DNA from: a virus
Length of the DNA stretch: 33,750 nt
Virus record (IMG/VR): IMGVR_UViG_3300031841_002006
Coordinates: 1 to 33,750 of that record
Strand: one strand, 5' to 3'
Shown: one piece after another, positions 16,501 through 25,620 of the stretch
How the letters are laid out: each line of letters opens with the position of its first letter
Position numbering within the stretch: position 1 is the stretch's first letter
Notes under the pieces: generated by a model
Database searches by the model: none
Seen by the model: the letters and a program-made list of their open reading frames with translations, nothing else
What the model was told of the DNA's origin: nothing
Program-made: the position numbers and the translations under genes

Positions 16501-18231
16501 TTCAGACACACTCACCGCTTGGTCTACAACATCCGCTGTCGATGCAGTTGAATAATCTGCTTGGCCATCAATAATAGGTGCTATTTTTAAAACAGCAGTA
16601 TCTACAGTTTCGTCGTACCTAGCATCTTGAGTTATAGTTAAAGTGTCTGTTTTCGTTGGATCAATAGGATGCGTTACTGAAAAAGTAGCAGTTCTGTCTT
16701 GAGTTGTTACTGGATTACCTAAGTAATTGTAAACATCTTGATTTCTAACAAAGAAAAAAGCTTCATATATATTATCTCCTACAATATTCCAATTGTCTAT
16801 AAAATTAATCCAACCGTCTTGAGGAAAAGCGTCTAAAGGATAACCTTGTTGATCAACAGTAACTAAGCCTGGAATATCTTCAATACTAACACTACCGTCT
16901 ACAAACAACATTAACTTGTAAAGAGGCTCACTAAAAAATGGAGCGACATAGTGAGGCATTGGAGATGGAGGATTACTATTAGTTTGAGCGAAAGCATTTT
17001 CTAATTCACTAGGGTGACTTATAACTTTACCAAAATCAGCAAGGTTCTCATCTTGAAGTATATTGCCACTATATATGTCAAACTCTTGATCTTGAGTAGT
17101 TACTAATTTCAACTCTACAAAAACACCCTCTGTTTGTTTTATTATAAAAGTAGTTCTAGTTATATTGTAAAAAGAATCTTTAACTTCGACATTCATCTGC
17201 CTATCGCCACTTACGTTGGCGTTTACATCAAAATGATATTGATAAGTAGATACGCCGTCTTGTGGCGCTCCTAGTAGAAACGGTATTTCTTCCCCATCGT
17301 TAGCCCAGTTATCAGCGTACGAAAACGTTACATTTTCAGAAGATATATTTTTTAAGGCAAATACCTTTGAAGTCTCGTTAGTAAGAGTATCGGCTCCATC
17401 AATAGCATCACCAGATCCTACTCCAGAAACTATTACTTGATTACCGCCAACATTAGCTATAGCGTACTCATTAGGTAATTGAGAGTTTAGAAAAAGAGTA
17501 GCAGTATCTGTTTCAACACTAGCTCTAGTATAATATAATCTATATGTTTCTGTATAAACATTACCAAACAAATCATTAGTAGAGCTTATTTTTTGCATTT
17601 CAAAAGTTCCTTCTGAAAGCTCTGTTTGACTAAACAATAAAGCATCTCCTTGCTCATACGTCTGTAAAAAATGTTGACCTTCTTCATCTACACTTATTAC
17701 AATGTCAAATATAGCGACTTGACCATTTTGATTTATATCACAAGTAACAAATAAGTTATCTATAGATTCGCTGCCAAAACTACTTAAATTTATAGCTTGA
17801 GGAACACTGTCGTCTTGAACTGCTTGATAAGTAATTGATTGGTTGTCAAAAAGACCATCGAAAGAGTCTTGAACTAAGTTGAAAGATAACGCAGTAGTAT
17901 TAGAGTCATATACGTTCGCAACATCATCAAAAGATATATTTAAGCTAATATCATAATTTGAATTTATCGCGCTAGTGCCATTCCACGTTATAGTAACTAA
18001 AACGTTATTGTCTATAGTATAAGCAGAAGAAGTATCTGAAAATGTTATAGACGTAATTTCTGGATAATCAGCTAAATTAAACTCTTCACTTAAAGAGAAC
18101 TGACTAGCCGCTATATAGTAGCCTTCTAGTGGAGTTATTAAAAAAGTAGATTCAGCCCCAGTGCTAGAAGAGCTTCCTACTTCAGTTACATTATATACTG
18201 TTAATCCTTCTGTTGTTACTATATTCGGCAT
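13546..18231 (-). CDS. BACON-like repeat virion protein (1561 aa), putative host-glycan binder
   Basis: The protein is built of recurring beta-sandwich units, each ending with a basic residue, a beta strand, a polar loop and a strand finishing in 'x-x-x-Q-x-x'. Clear unit ends occur near residues 116-122 (FNLVQDS), 344-369 (RQMNVEV to IKQTEG), 513-537 (RTATFSV to TITQDA), 690-716 (RFIKFFIF to FIQHGQ), 824-851 (RSKTLGIW to TLSQAA) and about 1527-1555 (RQVTIGLF to YTLIQDG). This 'R..i.V ... v.Q.g' pattern is the hallmark of BACON domains, known from Bacteroidota glycan-binding proteins and crAss-like phage tail proteins. There is no signal peptide or membrane segment. It lies between the stabilisation-type protein and the internal proteins. 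Tail-fibre-like or appendage function with glycan contacts is inferred. No catalytic motif was found. Confidence 0.75.
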   Translation of the reverse strand: MPNIVTTEGLTVYNVTEVGSSSSTGAESTFLITPLEGYYIAASQFSLSEEFNLADYPEITSITFSDTSSAYTIDNNVLVTITWNGTSAINSNYDISLNISFDDVANVYDSNTTALSFNLVQDSFDGLFDNQSITYQAVQDDSVPQAINLSSFGSESIDNLFVTCDINQNGQVAIFDIVISVDEEGQHFLQTYEQGDALLFSQTELSEGTFEMQKISSTNDLFGNVYTETYRLYYTRASVETDTATLFLNSQLPNEYAIANVGGNQVIVSGVGSGDAIDGADTLTNETSKVFALKNISSENVTFSYADNWANDGEEIPFLLGAPQDGVSTYQYHFDVNANVSGDRQMNVEVKDSFYNITRTTFIIKQTEGVFVELKLVTTQDQEFDIYSGNILQDENLADFGKVISHPSELENAFAQTNSNPPSPMPHYVAPFFSEPLYKLMLFVDGSVSIEDIPGLVTVDQQGYPLDAFPQDGWINFIDNWNIVGDNIYEAFFFVRNQDVYNYLGNPVTTQDRTATFSVTHPIDPTKTDTLTITQDARYDETVDTAVLKIAPIIDGQADYSTASTADVVDQAVSVSEFGQLTQHRLFIKLNDFENDFNMPNTVTDTSQYPLPRVTIETSGIWTSFDNGAFYNVSVNGINNDNYLVSDFWNIPGESITLIPNENYDAADSDNDYQYYLDYQLSNNNSFSTRFIKFFIFHPQNPNIPNVYNNDFIQHGQLANNIARFKVTSAIGSVYNFNPEGESIGVGGLYNGDLPTIGLWNADEQQFTAIDIDPIDNNFVDGDFSIQIGNNVDTFPSSVGSFAGASNINLFITKWEANTPEGPRSKTLGIWHSSLTPGVDLPSDTITLSQAAAQENPDIHYVEVFTDFSTNLSYEAGSVTVYIKVGDHSVADIGQGTNFPDVEIYRWNGPAVSNGIYSDENGNYSNEGIVPNSNNITVQVNNTPNVAEPNTNTFYTHSVQINHSELTSSNQYFFAVRAKHQYQQSFDENDYVVFTIQPQASLTITTAYTDVNLVDGLYELDGVKTVIISSDATSLSFEVEHANLEPYTDDLILYPEPTYSLVTARFLNANNLGVFNETAGDEYDGVSQDAVPLGFADNNNTPYLFHDGVNETVPSTYSPNIPNTEDGLLASTYLTANAFPQAGFGIKLNVSPQFSGQTLNYFIGVWRSEKTPRTNLINTNYEFDLFSANDFQTNNFNGTIGSNTSFHISIPGNNDPTNADIISYVLNNSIYEPIESTAGSGVYDGFNWNFGGVGETNLFSDNNETAHIKLLVLKPEISNGQISVDADFIPPGYGVGKTLGISFEVQNFNTYGDAQSFNSVISNGGVFYSEISAVSNEPNILQSVQEAITLNGNGKYEARIKQNSAHIVFSVRTNAQFTIKNIVVWEIEDDISIRPGESDFDFNQPPDDILKVLHQSSSSVLSFSATGYAGGPIPSYIATTSYTNGTQLVIDANPQQANINPNGANLQFELDNGGGANPVLKAWDGVNNTDIEDIPWLSDFAEIVGGPQVGTVAITFYVNANFGESSRQVTIGLFNGEPSSSTQAPLDTYTLIQDGPADIVP

Positions 18232-18242
18232 ACTTTATTTTA

Positions 18243-21200
18243 TTAATAACCACCACTACCAATGCCACTACCACCACTACCACTACCACCAATTTGAGGT
18301 GAGCTAAGATTTGGTAAACTAACACCTTCTTCTTGAGAATCATACTCAAAGTTAACATTAACGTTTACGTTAAAACCTTGAGAAGGCAAAGTTCCACTTA
18401 TAAGGGTTACATTTGAGTTTAAATTACCTAAACCTTGTACAGAAAATTCTTTAGTATCTATATTACTGTCTTCTTCTTGTCCGCCGTCTGCTAGATTAGT
18501 ATGCTTTGTTTCAACACCTCTAATATAAGAAAACCATTTACCTTCTTTATCTAAAAAGTAAGTTGGTAAAGATTCTTGTAGATCAGTGTTTAAATACTCT
18601 GCATACCAACCATCTTTACTATTTATATTGTAATAATTAGAATCTTGAAGGTCTTGAATAACACGAGCTTGAGTTCCTTCATAATCTAAATATCTAAACG
18701 TCTTAACTATACTAACATTGTCGTTAAACAAAGCAGTTATAGAAGAGTTGTAATTGACACCGTAAAAGTTGTTATAGCCATTAGTATCATCGTGGTGTCT
18801 ATACAAAAGACCGCTTTTAAAAGTATAGTACTTATTGTTTAAAGTTAACCCAGCTTCTTTTATAAAAGATTTAAAGCTAGTCCAACCATCTATATCTTCA
18901 TTAAAAGACAATGTGTAAACTTCTTTAGTAAGACCAGGTTGATTAACCTCGTGTATTGTTATATTATATTCTTCTTTATCACTATCAAAAGATCCAATAA
19001 TAGCTTGAGCTTGAACTAAATGATCGCTAAACCAGTCGTCCATACCTACCCTAGATATTGGTGTTATTCCGTCCATAGAAAGTCTTACTACAGCTCCTCT
19101 TTGTGTGTCTGTGAAATAACATCTATATTCGTCAAAAGCGAAGCTTTCTGGATTTTTAGATATACCGTAATCTCCAGCGAAAGGAATAGCTTGACCTAGA
19201 ACTTTATCTGTAGCTAAAAGCTGCTCTTTACCATCAGCGTTAAATAACGCATCTTTTTGAGATAATACTCTTAAGCATTTTTTTTCGCATATAGTTACTA
19301 AGTCGTTATTTCTTGAAAAAAGTTTTTGTATGCTACCGTAGTCTGGATTTATTTGCTTTATTATGTTGTTCCCAATAATAAACTCGTTAAACCTATTTAA
19401 ACTTCTATTTTCGTTATATATTTCAGAAAATATTATATCGTTAGGTTTAGTATATTCTGAATAATTAGTTATAGGTATGCTAGCTTTGACTCCGCTTTGC
19501 TTTCCACTAGCTATATATTTAAAAAGCTCAGTTCCGTTAAAGTCGTCTCTTATAGTATCAGATTCTACACCATTGCCAAAAGATATGCAATTATACCAGT
19601 CAACAGCTGTGGTTAAATACAAGTTGCTATATTGATTACCAGCGTTATAATGAACTTGAGGGAGTAAATATATTACGTCATCTCCAATGTTTATATCCCT
19701 ACCTAACATAGCCTCAGTATAAGATCTATCAGATGTTCTAAATCTAATAACATTAATACCAAAAAAGTTAGTTACAACTTGAGTTGCTGGCTTATCTAAA
19801 AAAACTTTGCAATAATAATCATCGTCAAAGTTGCTATACTGCGCAACACCTTTTGTTATAGAGCCTTCAATTCGAATAACTCTTGGGTTTGAATTATGGT
19901 CTTCTTTTAAATTTCCAACGTTATTAGTAATACCATGCGCAGTAACAATAGATCCTATCTTAATATGTTTGCTAGCGTTTTTCTTATCTAATCTAATAGG
20001 TAAAGCATCGCCTATTTCGTAATATAAATCTAAGTCCAATTTATTATCAGGCTCAGTTTCAAACACGGCCCCGTTGTTGCTACCAACAGATAGTATAGCT
20101 CCATCGTTATTTAGAACACCTAAAACAGTTCCTTCACCGTCTATATTATCTCTAAAAACTTTAACAAAAAACTTACCATCAAGCTCGCTATTATCAGCGA
20201 CAACAGAGTTAGGAACGTTGTTGCCTTCTACTGTTACAGTATCACCATCAACAGTAGCTTCACCGATTATAGATATAACTCTCCATCTGTCGTCTAAGCT
20301 AGTTATAGGTGTGTTTGTATTTTGCTGTTTTTTAGCTATCAAATAATCACCTACTTTTACTTTGTCTTTTTCTATAGAGTTAAAAACTAAATATATGTAA
20401 TCTCCTACATCAACTTGTCCAGTAGGAACAAACGCAGCTTCTAAAACTAAATTGTTGTATTTAGAAGTGTTTTCTTTTATAAAATACTTATATGTTTCTG
20501 CCCAAGTGGGATAATTGTTTTTAATAGAGAATAATAAAGAGTTTCTATTAGAAGCTTTTGATTTTTCGCAAGAAAAGTCTTCGTCTTTACCTACTAAAAC
20601 AGAAGACTCTCTGCCTAAGCTATCTCTATATACTACGCCTACGTTATAGTTTCTATCAGATTTAATAGACTTTTGACCTTTCAAGCTAGGTAAGTTAAAA
20701 GTTGTAGCTGGAGCTTCTGTAACTTCAAACGTTGCGAATTGTACCTTAACATCATAATTAGCAGGATAACTAGAGCTATTAATCTCATCAGATTGAGCAT
20801 ATAAAGCTATAGAGTCTCCTTGCTCTAAAAATATTTCAGTTTCAGGTATTTCTACAGTGTAAAACGAAGACGTAATGCCTGTACCTTCTACAGTAGGGTC
20901 TACAACGAAATAACTGGTTGTACCATTATTCTCATTACTAGTAAATTCAACTCCAGCAGCTTGCATTGACTCAAAGCTTAGCCATTGACTAAATACGCCT
21001 GCTTGAGTATTACTTAAGTCAAATCCTCCTGAATAATTATAGTATATGTAAGTGTTTTGCTGCTGGCTGTAATTATTCGCTTCATTATTAGAATATCCTA
21101 CTATACCAAATGATCCATTATCTGTTGAATAAAACTGAGTTAAAACACCATCAGAATCAACCCCTGCGTTTTCAAAAACATCAGTCCAATTGTTAGCGTT

Positions 21201-23570
21201 TGTAGGATATGTTGGAAGTATTGCTAATCTTACTGTTCTAGGTCTTCTAATATCAGAAGTTTCAAAAAAGCCTCTAATTCTGGCAGATGCTTTAACTTTG
21301 TAAAAACCTGAAGTAGGAGCTGTGTAAACGCTAAATGTATTTCCTGCTTGAAAGTTGTTTCCAGGATCATTTTCAACACCCATCTTTATAGCTTGAGTAG
21401 TGTAATAACCTTGAGCTAATTTACTCATTTGGTATCTTTCTGCATTTCTTACAAATATAGGTTCGCCTTGAGTGGATGGGTTAGTGCTAACTGTTCCGCT
21501 ATAATGAATACCTTGAGTAGCGTATAAAGTTGCATTAGAAGAAAACGAAGCTCCAAAACCAGCAGACTCACTATTAATATAGCTTGAAACGCTAGGTATT
21601 ATTTTGTTATTAAAAGAATCTATTAAATCATAGTCTTGGGTAAAATTAGCATACATCAATCTATTAGCTTGAACTTCTTGAGCCACTGCTTTTTTAGGTA
21701 CGGCATCAAAAGTTCTAGTTATTTGATCAGAAGGTAAAGTATGGCCAAACAGTCTTTCTTTCACTGTTAAACTACTTATATCATATTGAGCGGTGTTGTC
21801 ATATTCTTGCGAGCCCAATATAACGTTATTAGAAACTGCGTTTGCTAATCTATCTATTTCTTGAAAAACAAAAAGATTGTCAGATTTTTGACTTTTAAAA
21901 ATAAGTTGTATAATAGAAACATCTTTAGGCGTGTGGTAATGTATAAAATCTTTTAATTCTATTTGTTCTTTCGCGCTTTGCATGCCTAAATTATAACCTT
22001 CTTTTGGAGAATAAGCATAGTCGCCAGGTAAAAATGAAGCTGTAGTGAACGGCGCTAAGCAAGAAGCTTCACCATCTGAATATATATATCTATAAGAAAA
22101 ACTAATAAAATCATTAGAATACAATTTTTCTTTAGTCACTACTTGAGCAGTCCAAACTTCGTTGGGAGAAGCGTTGTCGTAGCCATCTGGATAATCACTA
22201 ATTCTTGTAACGGTATAATAACCTCCATTATTAGCACTAGGATTAGATCCGTTAACAGATTTTACTTGTACAAGTATATTTGTAGCAGTGCTAAATCCTG
22301 TTAAAGAAAGGACAGTTCCACCAAGCCAAGGCTCTGGAAGATCTACTTGAGGTTGTATATATATATTTGTAGTAGAATGATACAAAGTACCTGAGTCATT
22401 TGTAAAATTCCAAGGTCCCCAAGGTTGTTGGCTACCGCCAGGCTTTCCGTATATAGGTATATTAGCTACAGTATTAGAAGCTATATTTATTTCATTAGAG
22501 GTTAATCTAGTTTCCGGATTTGGCTTTAAAACCGTAGTATGAGATTCTTCTAAATAACAAACTGGAAATATTTTATTATTTTTTTCTATAGTCAACATTG
22601 TATGTGGCACGCTTGCAAGTGCGCCTACATTACCCCAAGTCGCGTTTCCAGCTAAAGATCTTTTTATGTTTATTTTTTTAGGCTCATTTCTGCTGTCTGT
22701 CCACATTAAAAAGTCATCGATAACATTGATAGCGCTAATATAAGAATTTGTTGGCGTAAACGTTATTGGATTTCCAGCGACATTAGTTTCTTTTTCTTTA
22801 GAGTTTCCTTTTCTAAACTTTAATATTCTGGGCGCTGAAAACTTTAAAACAACACCTTGGTCTGACATACTGCTAGACCACAAAAATATACCACTTCCGT
22901 AAACGCTTGTTGTTTTAATATTGTAAGAGTTTAGAAGACCATTCGGCACTATTTCTTTTACAATTACTTCGTTTTGAGAGCCGTAAATATCTTCGCCTGA
23001 AAGATCTATAGCTTGCACTCTCATGCCAGGTCTTATTTTAGCTAAGTCTACGTAAGTTGTATTAAAAGAGTTTTCGTCTAAAGTAAAGTTAGTTGCTTTT
23101 AAATCGTATATAGTGTCAGTGCTAACATCATCTGGAGTGCCAGGTCTAATATACACCTCGTAAACGTCGTGTATTACAGCTTTGCAAATAGTTAAATTTT
23201 CGTTAGTTTTATGGGGCGTTATTTGCTCTATTAAATCTGATCTAACTCCTAAGTTTACTACTTGCGTTCCAAAAGTTGTATTTATTTCTGTAGGTAATGG
23301 AGTTAAAGCATCGCATACAAAGTTGTACACGTGATTTTTTTCTCTATCGTTGTAATATCCTACTGTCTGAGCGTTTTCGCTTTTACTAAAAGCTGATTGA
23401 TTAAACCAAGCATGGTTTCCTTTTAGCGTTTGCACAGATCCAACTTCAGCTCCTTCAGAACTAGCTATCTCTACGTTTAAAGCGTCTCTGTATTCGCCAT
23501 TGTCAACAAGTCTTTCGTCAAGATCTTTGTTCATCTTGGCTTTGAGAAAGTTTCTCTTTAACTCAGCCAT
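18243..23570 (-). CDS. Large tail/stabilisation-type structural protein (1775 aa)
   Basis: The N-terminus has KAKMNKDLDERLVDNGEYRD (about 11-30), followed by ALNVEIASSEGAEVG and SVQTLKGN (31-53). This 'M-N-K-D-L-D-E-R ... N-G-E-Y-x-D-A-L-N ... S-E-G ... G-x-V-Q ... G-N' signature is found at the start of large tail proteins of crAss-like and other Bacteroidota podoviruses, where it is called a stabilisation protein. A later region (about 1415-1560; LVTICEKKCLRVLSQKD, then RCYFTDTQRGAVVRLSMDG) resembles propeller-like repeats. The centre is a long beta-rich stretch. The protein ends in a flexible Gly/Ser tail (about 1750-1775). It is preceded by two neck proteins and followed by the BACON-like protein, fitting a short-tail tube/nozzle complex. 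The name is from sequence resemblance; the structural role is inferred. Confidence 0.78.
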   Translation of the reverse strand: MAELKRNFLKAKMNKDLDERLVDNGEYRDALNVEIASSEGAEVGSVQTLKGNHAWFNQSAFSKSENAQTVGYYNDREKNHVYNFVCDALTPLPTEINTTFGTQVVNLGVRSDLIEQITPHKTNENLTICKAVIHDVYEVYIRPGTPDDVSTDTIYDLKATNFTLDENSFNTTYVDLAKIRPGMRVQAIDLSGEDIYGSQNEVIVKEIVPNGLLNSYNIKTTSVYGSGIFLWSSSMSDQGVVLKFSAPRILKFRKGNSKEKETNVAGNPITFTPTNSYISAINVIDDFLMWTDSRNEPKKINIKRSLAGNATWGNVGALASVPHTMLTIEKNNKIFPVCYLEESHTTVLKPNPETRLTSNEINIASNTVANIPIYGKPGGSQQPWGPWNFTNDSGTLYHSTTNIYIQPQVDLPEPWLGGTVLSLTGFSTATNILVQVKSVNGSNPSANNGGYYTVTRISDYPDGYDNASPNEVWTAQVVTKEKLYSNDFISFSYRYIYSDGEASCLAPFTTASFLPGDYAYSPKEGYNLGMQSAKEQIELKDFIHYHTPKDVSIIQLIFKSQKSDNLFVFQEIDRLANAVSNNVILGSQEYDNTAQYDISSLTVKERLFGHTLPSDQITRTFDAVPKKAVAQEVQANRLMYANFTQDYDLIDSFNNKIIPSVSSYINSESAGFGASFSSNATLYATQGIHYSGTVSTNPSTQGEPIFVRNAERYQMSKLAQGYYTTQAIKMGVENDPGNNFQAGNTFSVYTAPTSGFYKVKASARIRGFFETSDIRRPRTVRLAILPTYPTNANNWTDVFENAGVDSDGVLTQFYSTDNGSFGIVGYSNNEANNYSQQQNTYIYYNYSGGFDLSNTQAGVFSQWLSFESMQAAGVEFTSNENNGTTSYFVVDPTVEGTGITSSFYTVEIPETEIFLEQGDSIALYAQSDEINSSSYPANYDVKVQFATFEVTEAPATTFNLPSLKGQKSIKSDRNYNVGVVYRDSLGRESSVLVGKDEDFSCEKSKASNRNSLLFSIKNNYPTWAETYKYFIKENTSKYNNLVLEAAFVPTGQVDVGDYIYLVFNSIEKDKVKVGDYLIAKKQQNTNTPITSLDDRWRVISIIGEATVDGDTVTVEGNNVPNSVVADNSELDGKFFVKVFRDNIDGEGTVLGVLNNDGAILSVGSNNGAVFETEPDNKLDLDLYYEIGDALPIRLDKKNASKHIKIGSIVTAHGITNNVGNLKEDHNSNPRVIRIEGSITKGVAQYSNFDDDYYCKVFLDKPATQVVTNFFGINVIRFRTSDRSYTEAMLGRDINIGDDVIYLLPQVHYNAGNQYSNLYLTTAVDWYNCISFGNGVESDTIRDDFNGTELFKYIASGKQSGVKASIPITNYSEYTKPNDIIFSEIYNENRSLNRFNEFIIGNNIIKQINPDYGSIQKLFSRNNDLVTICEKKCLRVLSQKDALFNADGKEQLLATDKVLGQAIPFAGDYGISKNPESFAFDEYRCYFTDTQRGAVVRLSMDGITPISRVGMDDWFSDHLVQAQAIIGSFDSDKEEYNITIHEVNQPGLTKEVYTLSFNEDIDGWTSFKSFIKEAGLTLNNKYYTFKSGLLYRHHDDTNGYNNFYGVNYNSSITALFNDNVSIVKTFRYLDYEGTQARVIQDLQDSNYYNINSKDGWYAEYLNTDLQESLPTYFLDKEGKWFSYIRGVETKHTNLADGGQEEDSNIDTKEFSVQGLGNLNSNVTLISGTLPSQGFNVNVNVNFEYDSQEEGVSLPNLSSPQIGGSGSGGSGIGSGGY

Positions 23571-23573
23571 TTA

Positions 23574-24449
23574 TTAATGTTTTATTTGTTTAGATTTACC
23601 TCTAAGTGTTTGTGTAATTTCTTCTAACTTAATATTAGAAAGTCTAAGCTTAGCTGTTCTTTTAGAAGCTCTAGCTTCTTTTTTAAATCTCAATACAGTA
23701 TTTATCGGCACGTTAGCTCTTGTAGATAATATAGCGTAAGCTATATACTTATACATTGCCTCTTCTGCAAATTTGTGAACTTGCATTTCTTCGTCTGTAC
23801 CTAAGCTATCACTAATATATTTTAAAGTGATAATTTTACCAGATAAAACAGAGCTAAAGTGTATTTTACCTCTAAGCTCGTCAATGTAGAAATTGCCATT
23901 TGATTGCGCTAGCTGCGGATCTAAACCATATCTTCTTCCAATGTTGTAATCCACGATGTCATCATCATAGAAAAAGTCGTCTTCACTATCAGTATTTATA
24001 TTAGCAGCTTTAAATTTATCCCAAGTTTGAGAGTCTGACGTTTGTATTTCGTTATCAGATCCAAAAACATAATCGCCGTTAGCGTCTTGAGTTATTTTTT
24101 GAGGATTACTGCTAATTCTAATAGGGTATATAACACGCTCTAGCCCTGAATCATCAGTAAACGTAAGTTTGACATAATTAACGTAGTCTTGAGGTAAACT
24201 CATTTGAAGTGTATTAGGCACTTCTATTTCAAGAGCTTTTGTAGATTTAAAAGTATCAAAACTAAACTCTTGCAAACCTCGTTTAGCGTGAAACTCTACG
24301 TCTTTTCTTTTTATTTTACTAATTATTTTATCTTCACCAACGTAAGCAATAATAAATTGATCAATAATATTTTTAAGAGATGTAAATTGATAACCACCTA
24401 AATTGCTACCGCCATAATACGAGCTACCTGTTTCTGTTATTAATCCCAT
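23574..24449 (-). CDS. Head-tail connector/neck protein (291 aa)
   Basis: The protein has an N-terminal Tyr/Gly-rich stretch, then helix-rich residues 26-75 (NIIDQFIIAYVGEDK, then RKDVEFHAKRGLQEFSFDTF), then a beta-rich middle with LPQDYVNYVKLTFTDDSG and YPIRIS, and a basic C-terminal helix region with FKKEARASKRTAKLRLSNIK. The 'A-x-R-x-L-Q-E-F' helix and 'L-P-x-D-Y-V-x-Y-V-K-L' strand occur in adaptor/ring proteins of Bacteroidota and marine phages. It lies 3 nt downstream of the other neck protein and 3 nt before the 1775-residue protein, the usual position between portal/capsid and tail genes. It is likely one of the rings below the portal. No enzyme motif is present. Confidence 0.72.
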   Translation of the reverse strand: MGLITETGSSYYGGSNLGGYQFTSLKNIIDQFIIAYVGEDKIISKIKRKDVEFHAKRGLQEFSFDTFKSTKALEIEVPNTLQMSLPQDYVNYVKLTFTDDSGLERVIYPIRISSNPQKITQDANGDYVFGSDNEIQTSDSQTWDKFKAANINTDSEDDFFYDDDIVDYNIGRRYGLDPQLAQSNGNFYIDELRGKIHFSSVLSGKIITLKYISDSLGTDEEMQVHKFAEEAMYKYIAYAILSTRANVPINTVLRFKKEARASKRTAKLRLSNIKLEEITQTLRGKSKQIKH

Positions 24450-24452
24450 TTA

Positions 24453-25619
24453 TTATGATTTTTCTTGTTGAACTTCTTTGTTATCTCTATTTACTGCCGC
24501 TGCTTGAATATCTTGTTTCTGCATTGATATACCCGCTAGCTCTAGTATTTTATTAACTATAGTTACAGTTTCAGATTCGTGAAGCTCAAAGTTAATAGCG
24601 TTAGTTGAATCATACAAAGCTTGTTCGTTAACAACGTTATAAGCCCAATTACACTGCTTTGGCTTAGCTATATAATTGTATGATATTTCACCATTAGCTA
24701 TGCTTGAAGGATATACAGATATTGAATTACCTTCTAATACGTAAGCCGGGCTAGAAAGACTAGGCTTAGTAAGTGGCGATGAGTTTATATATATCATTTC
24801 GTTGGGCAAAACTTTATCAACCTCTACAAATTCACCATTAGAATTACTGTATAGTACAGTTCCTAATCTATATATATCACTGTTCAAGTTTAACTTAACG
24901 CTACTAACTAATTTAACCTCAACGTTATCAAACAAAACACTATCTGCTGTATCGCCGTTTCCATTTAACACTAGCTTTAAGTCTGTACTAGCGGCTTGAG
25001 CTAAATGAAAAAATGTTACTGTAGAGCTAGAGCCTGGATTTACAGCAATAGAAAGTTGACCTCCAAAAGTTACACGCGCAGTTCCAGATCCGTTAGATCC
25101 ACTAGAGTTTAAATTAGCAGCGTTTATACTTGCCTTCACTCTGTACAAGCCGCCAATAGTAGTCGTTATTGACTGAGAACTTTTAAAAGTATTGTTTGCA
25201 GAGTTACCTATTAATTTTATACTTTGAGTAGTAGCATCGTAAACTTGCGTGCCACCATTGTCAGAAGCCACAACACCAGCTGTCCAGTTGGAAATATCAT
25301 CGTTGAAAGTTCCATTTGTTACTAACGTATTTCCAAACGTAGCTAAATAACCGCCTTGCTGAGTGTTTGTTATACTTGCTGTTTGATTTCTTTGAAATAC
25401 AGATATTTTCTCATTTAAAATATTAAGCATATCAGAGTACTCGGTATCATTGCCGTGTAATCTTCCAAATTGATTAATATCGTAAAAATACTGTTCAAAT
25501 ATTTCAATTTGAGCTTGGTTTGCAAACAAGTTAAACTCTTGAGGCGTTATATAACCTCTTTGCTCTTTATTGGCGATTGCCAAAACTCTTTGATATACTG
25601 TATCTATATTTATCGCCAT
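24453..25619 (-). CDS. Neck/adaptor protein with inserted carbohydrate-binding-like module
   Basis: Residues 1-90 and about 240-388 resemble a neck protein found in marine phages: DTVYQRVLAIANKEQRGYIT, ANQAQIEIFEQYFYDINQF, NDTEYSDML at the N-terminus, and YRLGTVLYSN, SPLTKPSLSSPAYV, YNYIAKP, NFELHESETVTIVNKILELA at the C-terminus. Between them (97-238) lies a beta-sandwich-like unit that starts with NGTFNDDISNWTAG and ends with LFDNVEVKLV, the framing seen in CBM4/9/22-type carbohydrate-binding modules. The split of one domain by another is the notable feature. The gene follows a 61-nt hairpin, lies 3 nt from the next neck gene, and lacks a Shine-Dalgarno site. A role as portal-proximal adaptor with an outward-facing glycan-binding lobe is inferred. 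Confidence 0.74.
   Translation of the reverse strand: MAINIDTVYQRVLAIANKEQRGYITPQEFNLFANQAQIEIFEQYFYDINQFGRLHGNDTEYSDMLNILNEKISVFQRNQTASITNTQQGGYLATFGNTLVTNGTFNDDISNWTAGVVASDNGGTQVYDATTQSIKLIGNSANNTFKSSQSITTTIGGLYRVKASINAANLNSSGSNGSGTARVTFGGQLSIAVNPGSSSTVTFFHLAQAASTDLKLVLNGNGDTADSVLFDNVEVKLVSSVKLNLNSDIYRLGTVLYSNSNGEFVEVDKVLPNEMIYINSSPLTKPSLSSPAYVLEGNSISVYPSSIANGEISYNYIAKPKQCNWAYNVVNEQALYDSTNAINFELHESETVTIVNKILELAGISMQKQDIQAAAVNRDNKEVQQEKS
24906..25331 (-). other. CBM-like insertion in the neck protein
   Basis: This segment encodes residues 97-238. It has the CBM start (N-G-T-F, then a Trp in NWTAG), a central VKASINAANL strand pair, a Gly/Ser-rich loop, and an LFDNVEV terminal strand. It interrupts a neck-protein core whose two halves are recognisable on both sides, so it is likely an inserted module. 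Confidence 0.65.
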
Positions 25620-25620
25620 T

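Noticed and set aside
18243-18300. ACCACCACT-rich low-complexity DNA as a CRISPR or regulatory repeat
   Set aside because: It encodes the Gly/Ser tail of the 1775-residue protein, has no regular spacers, and is explained by codon use.
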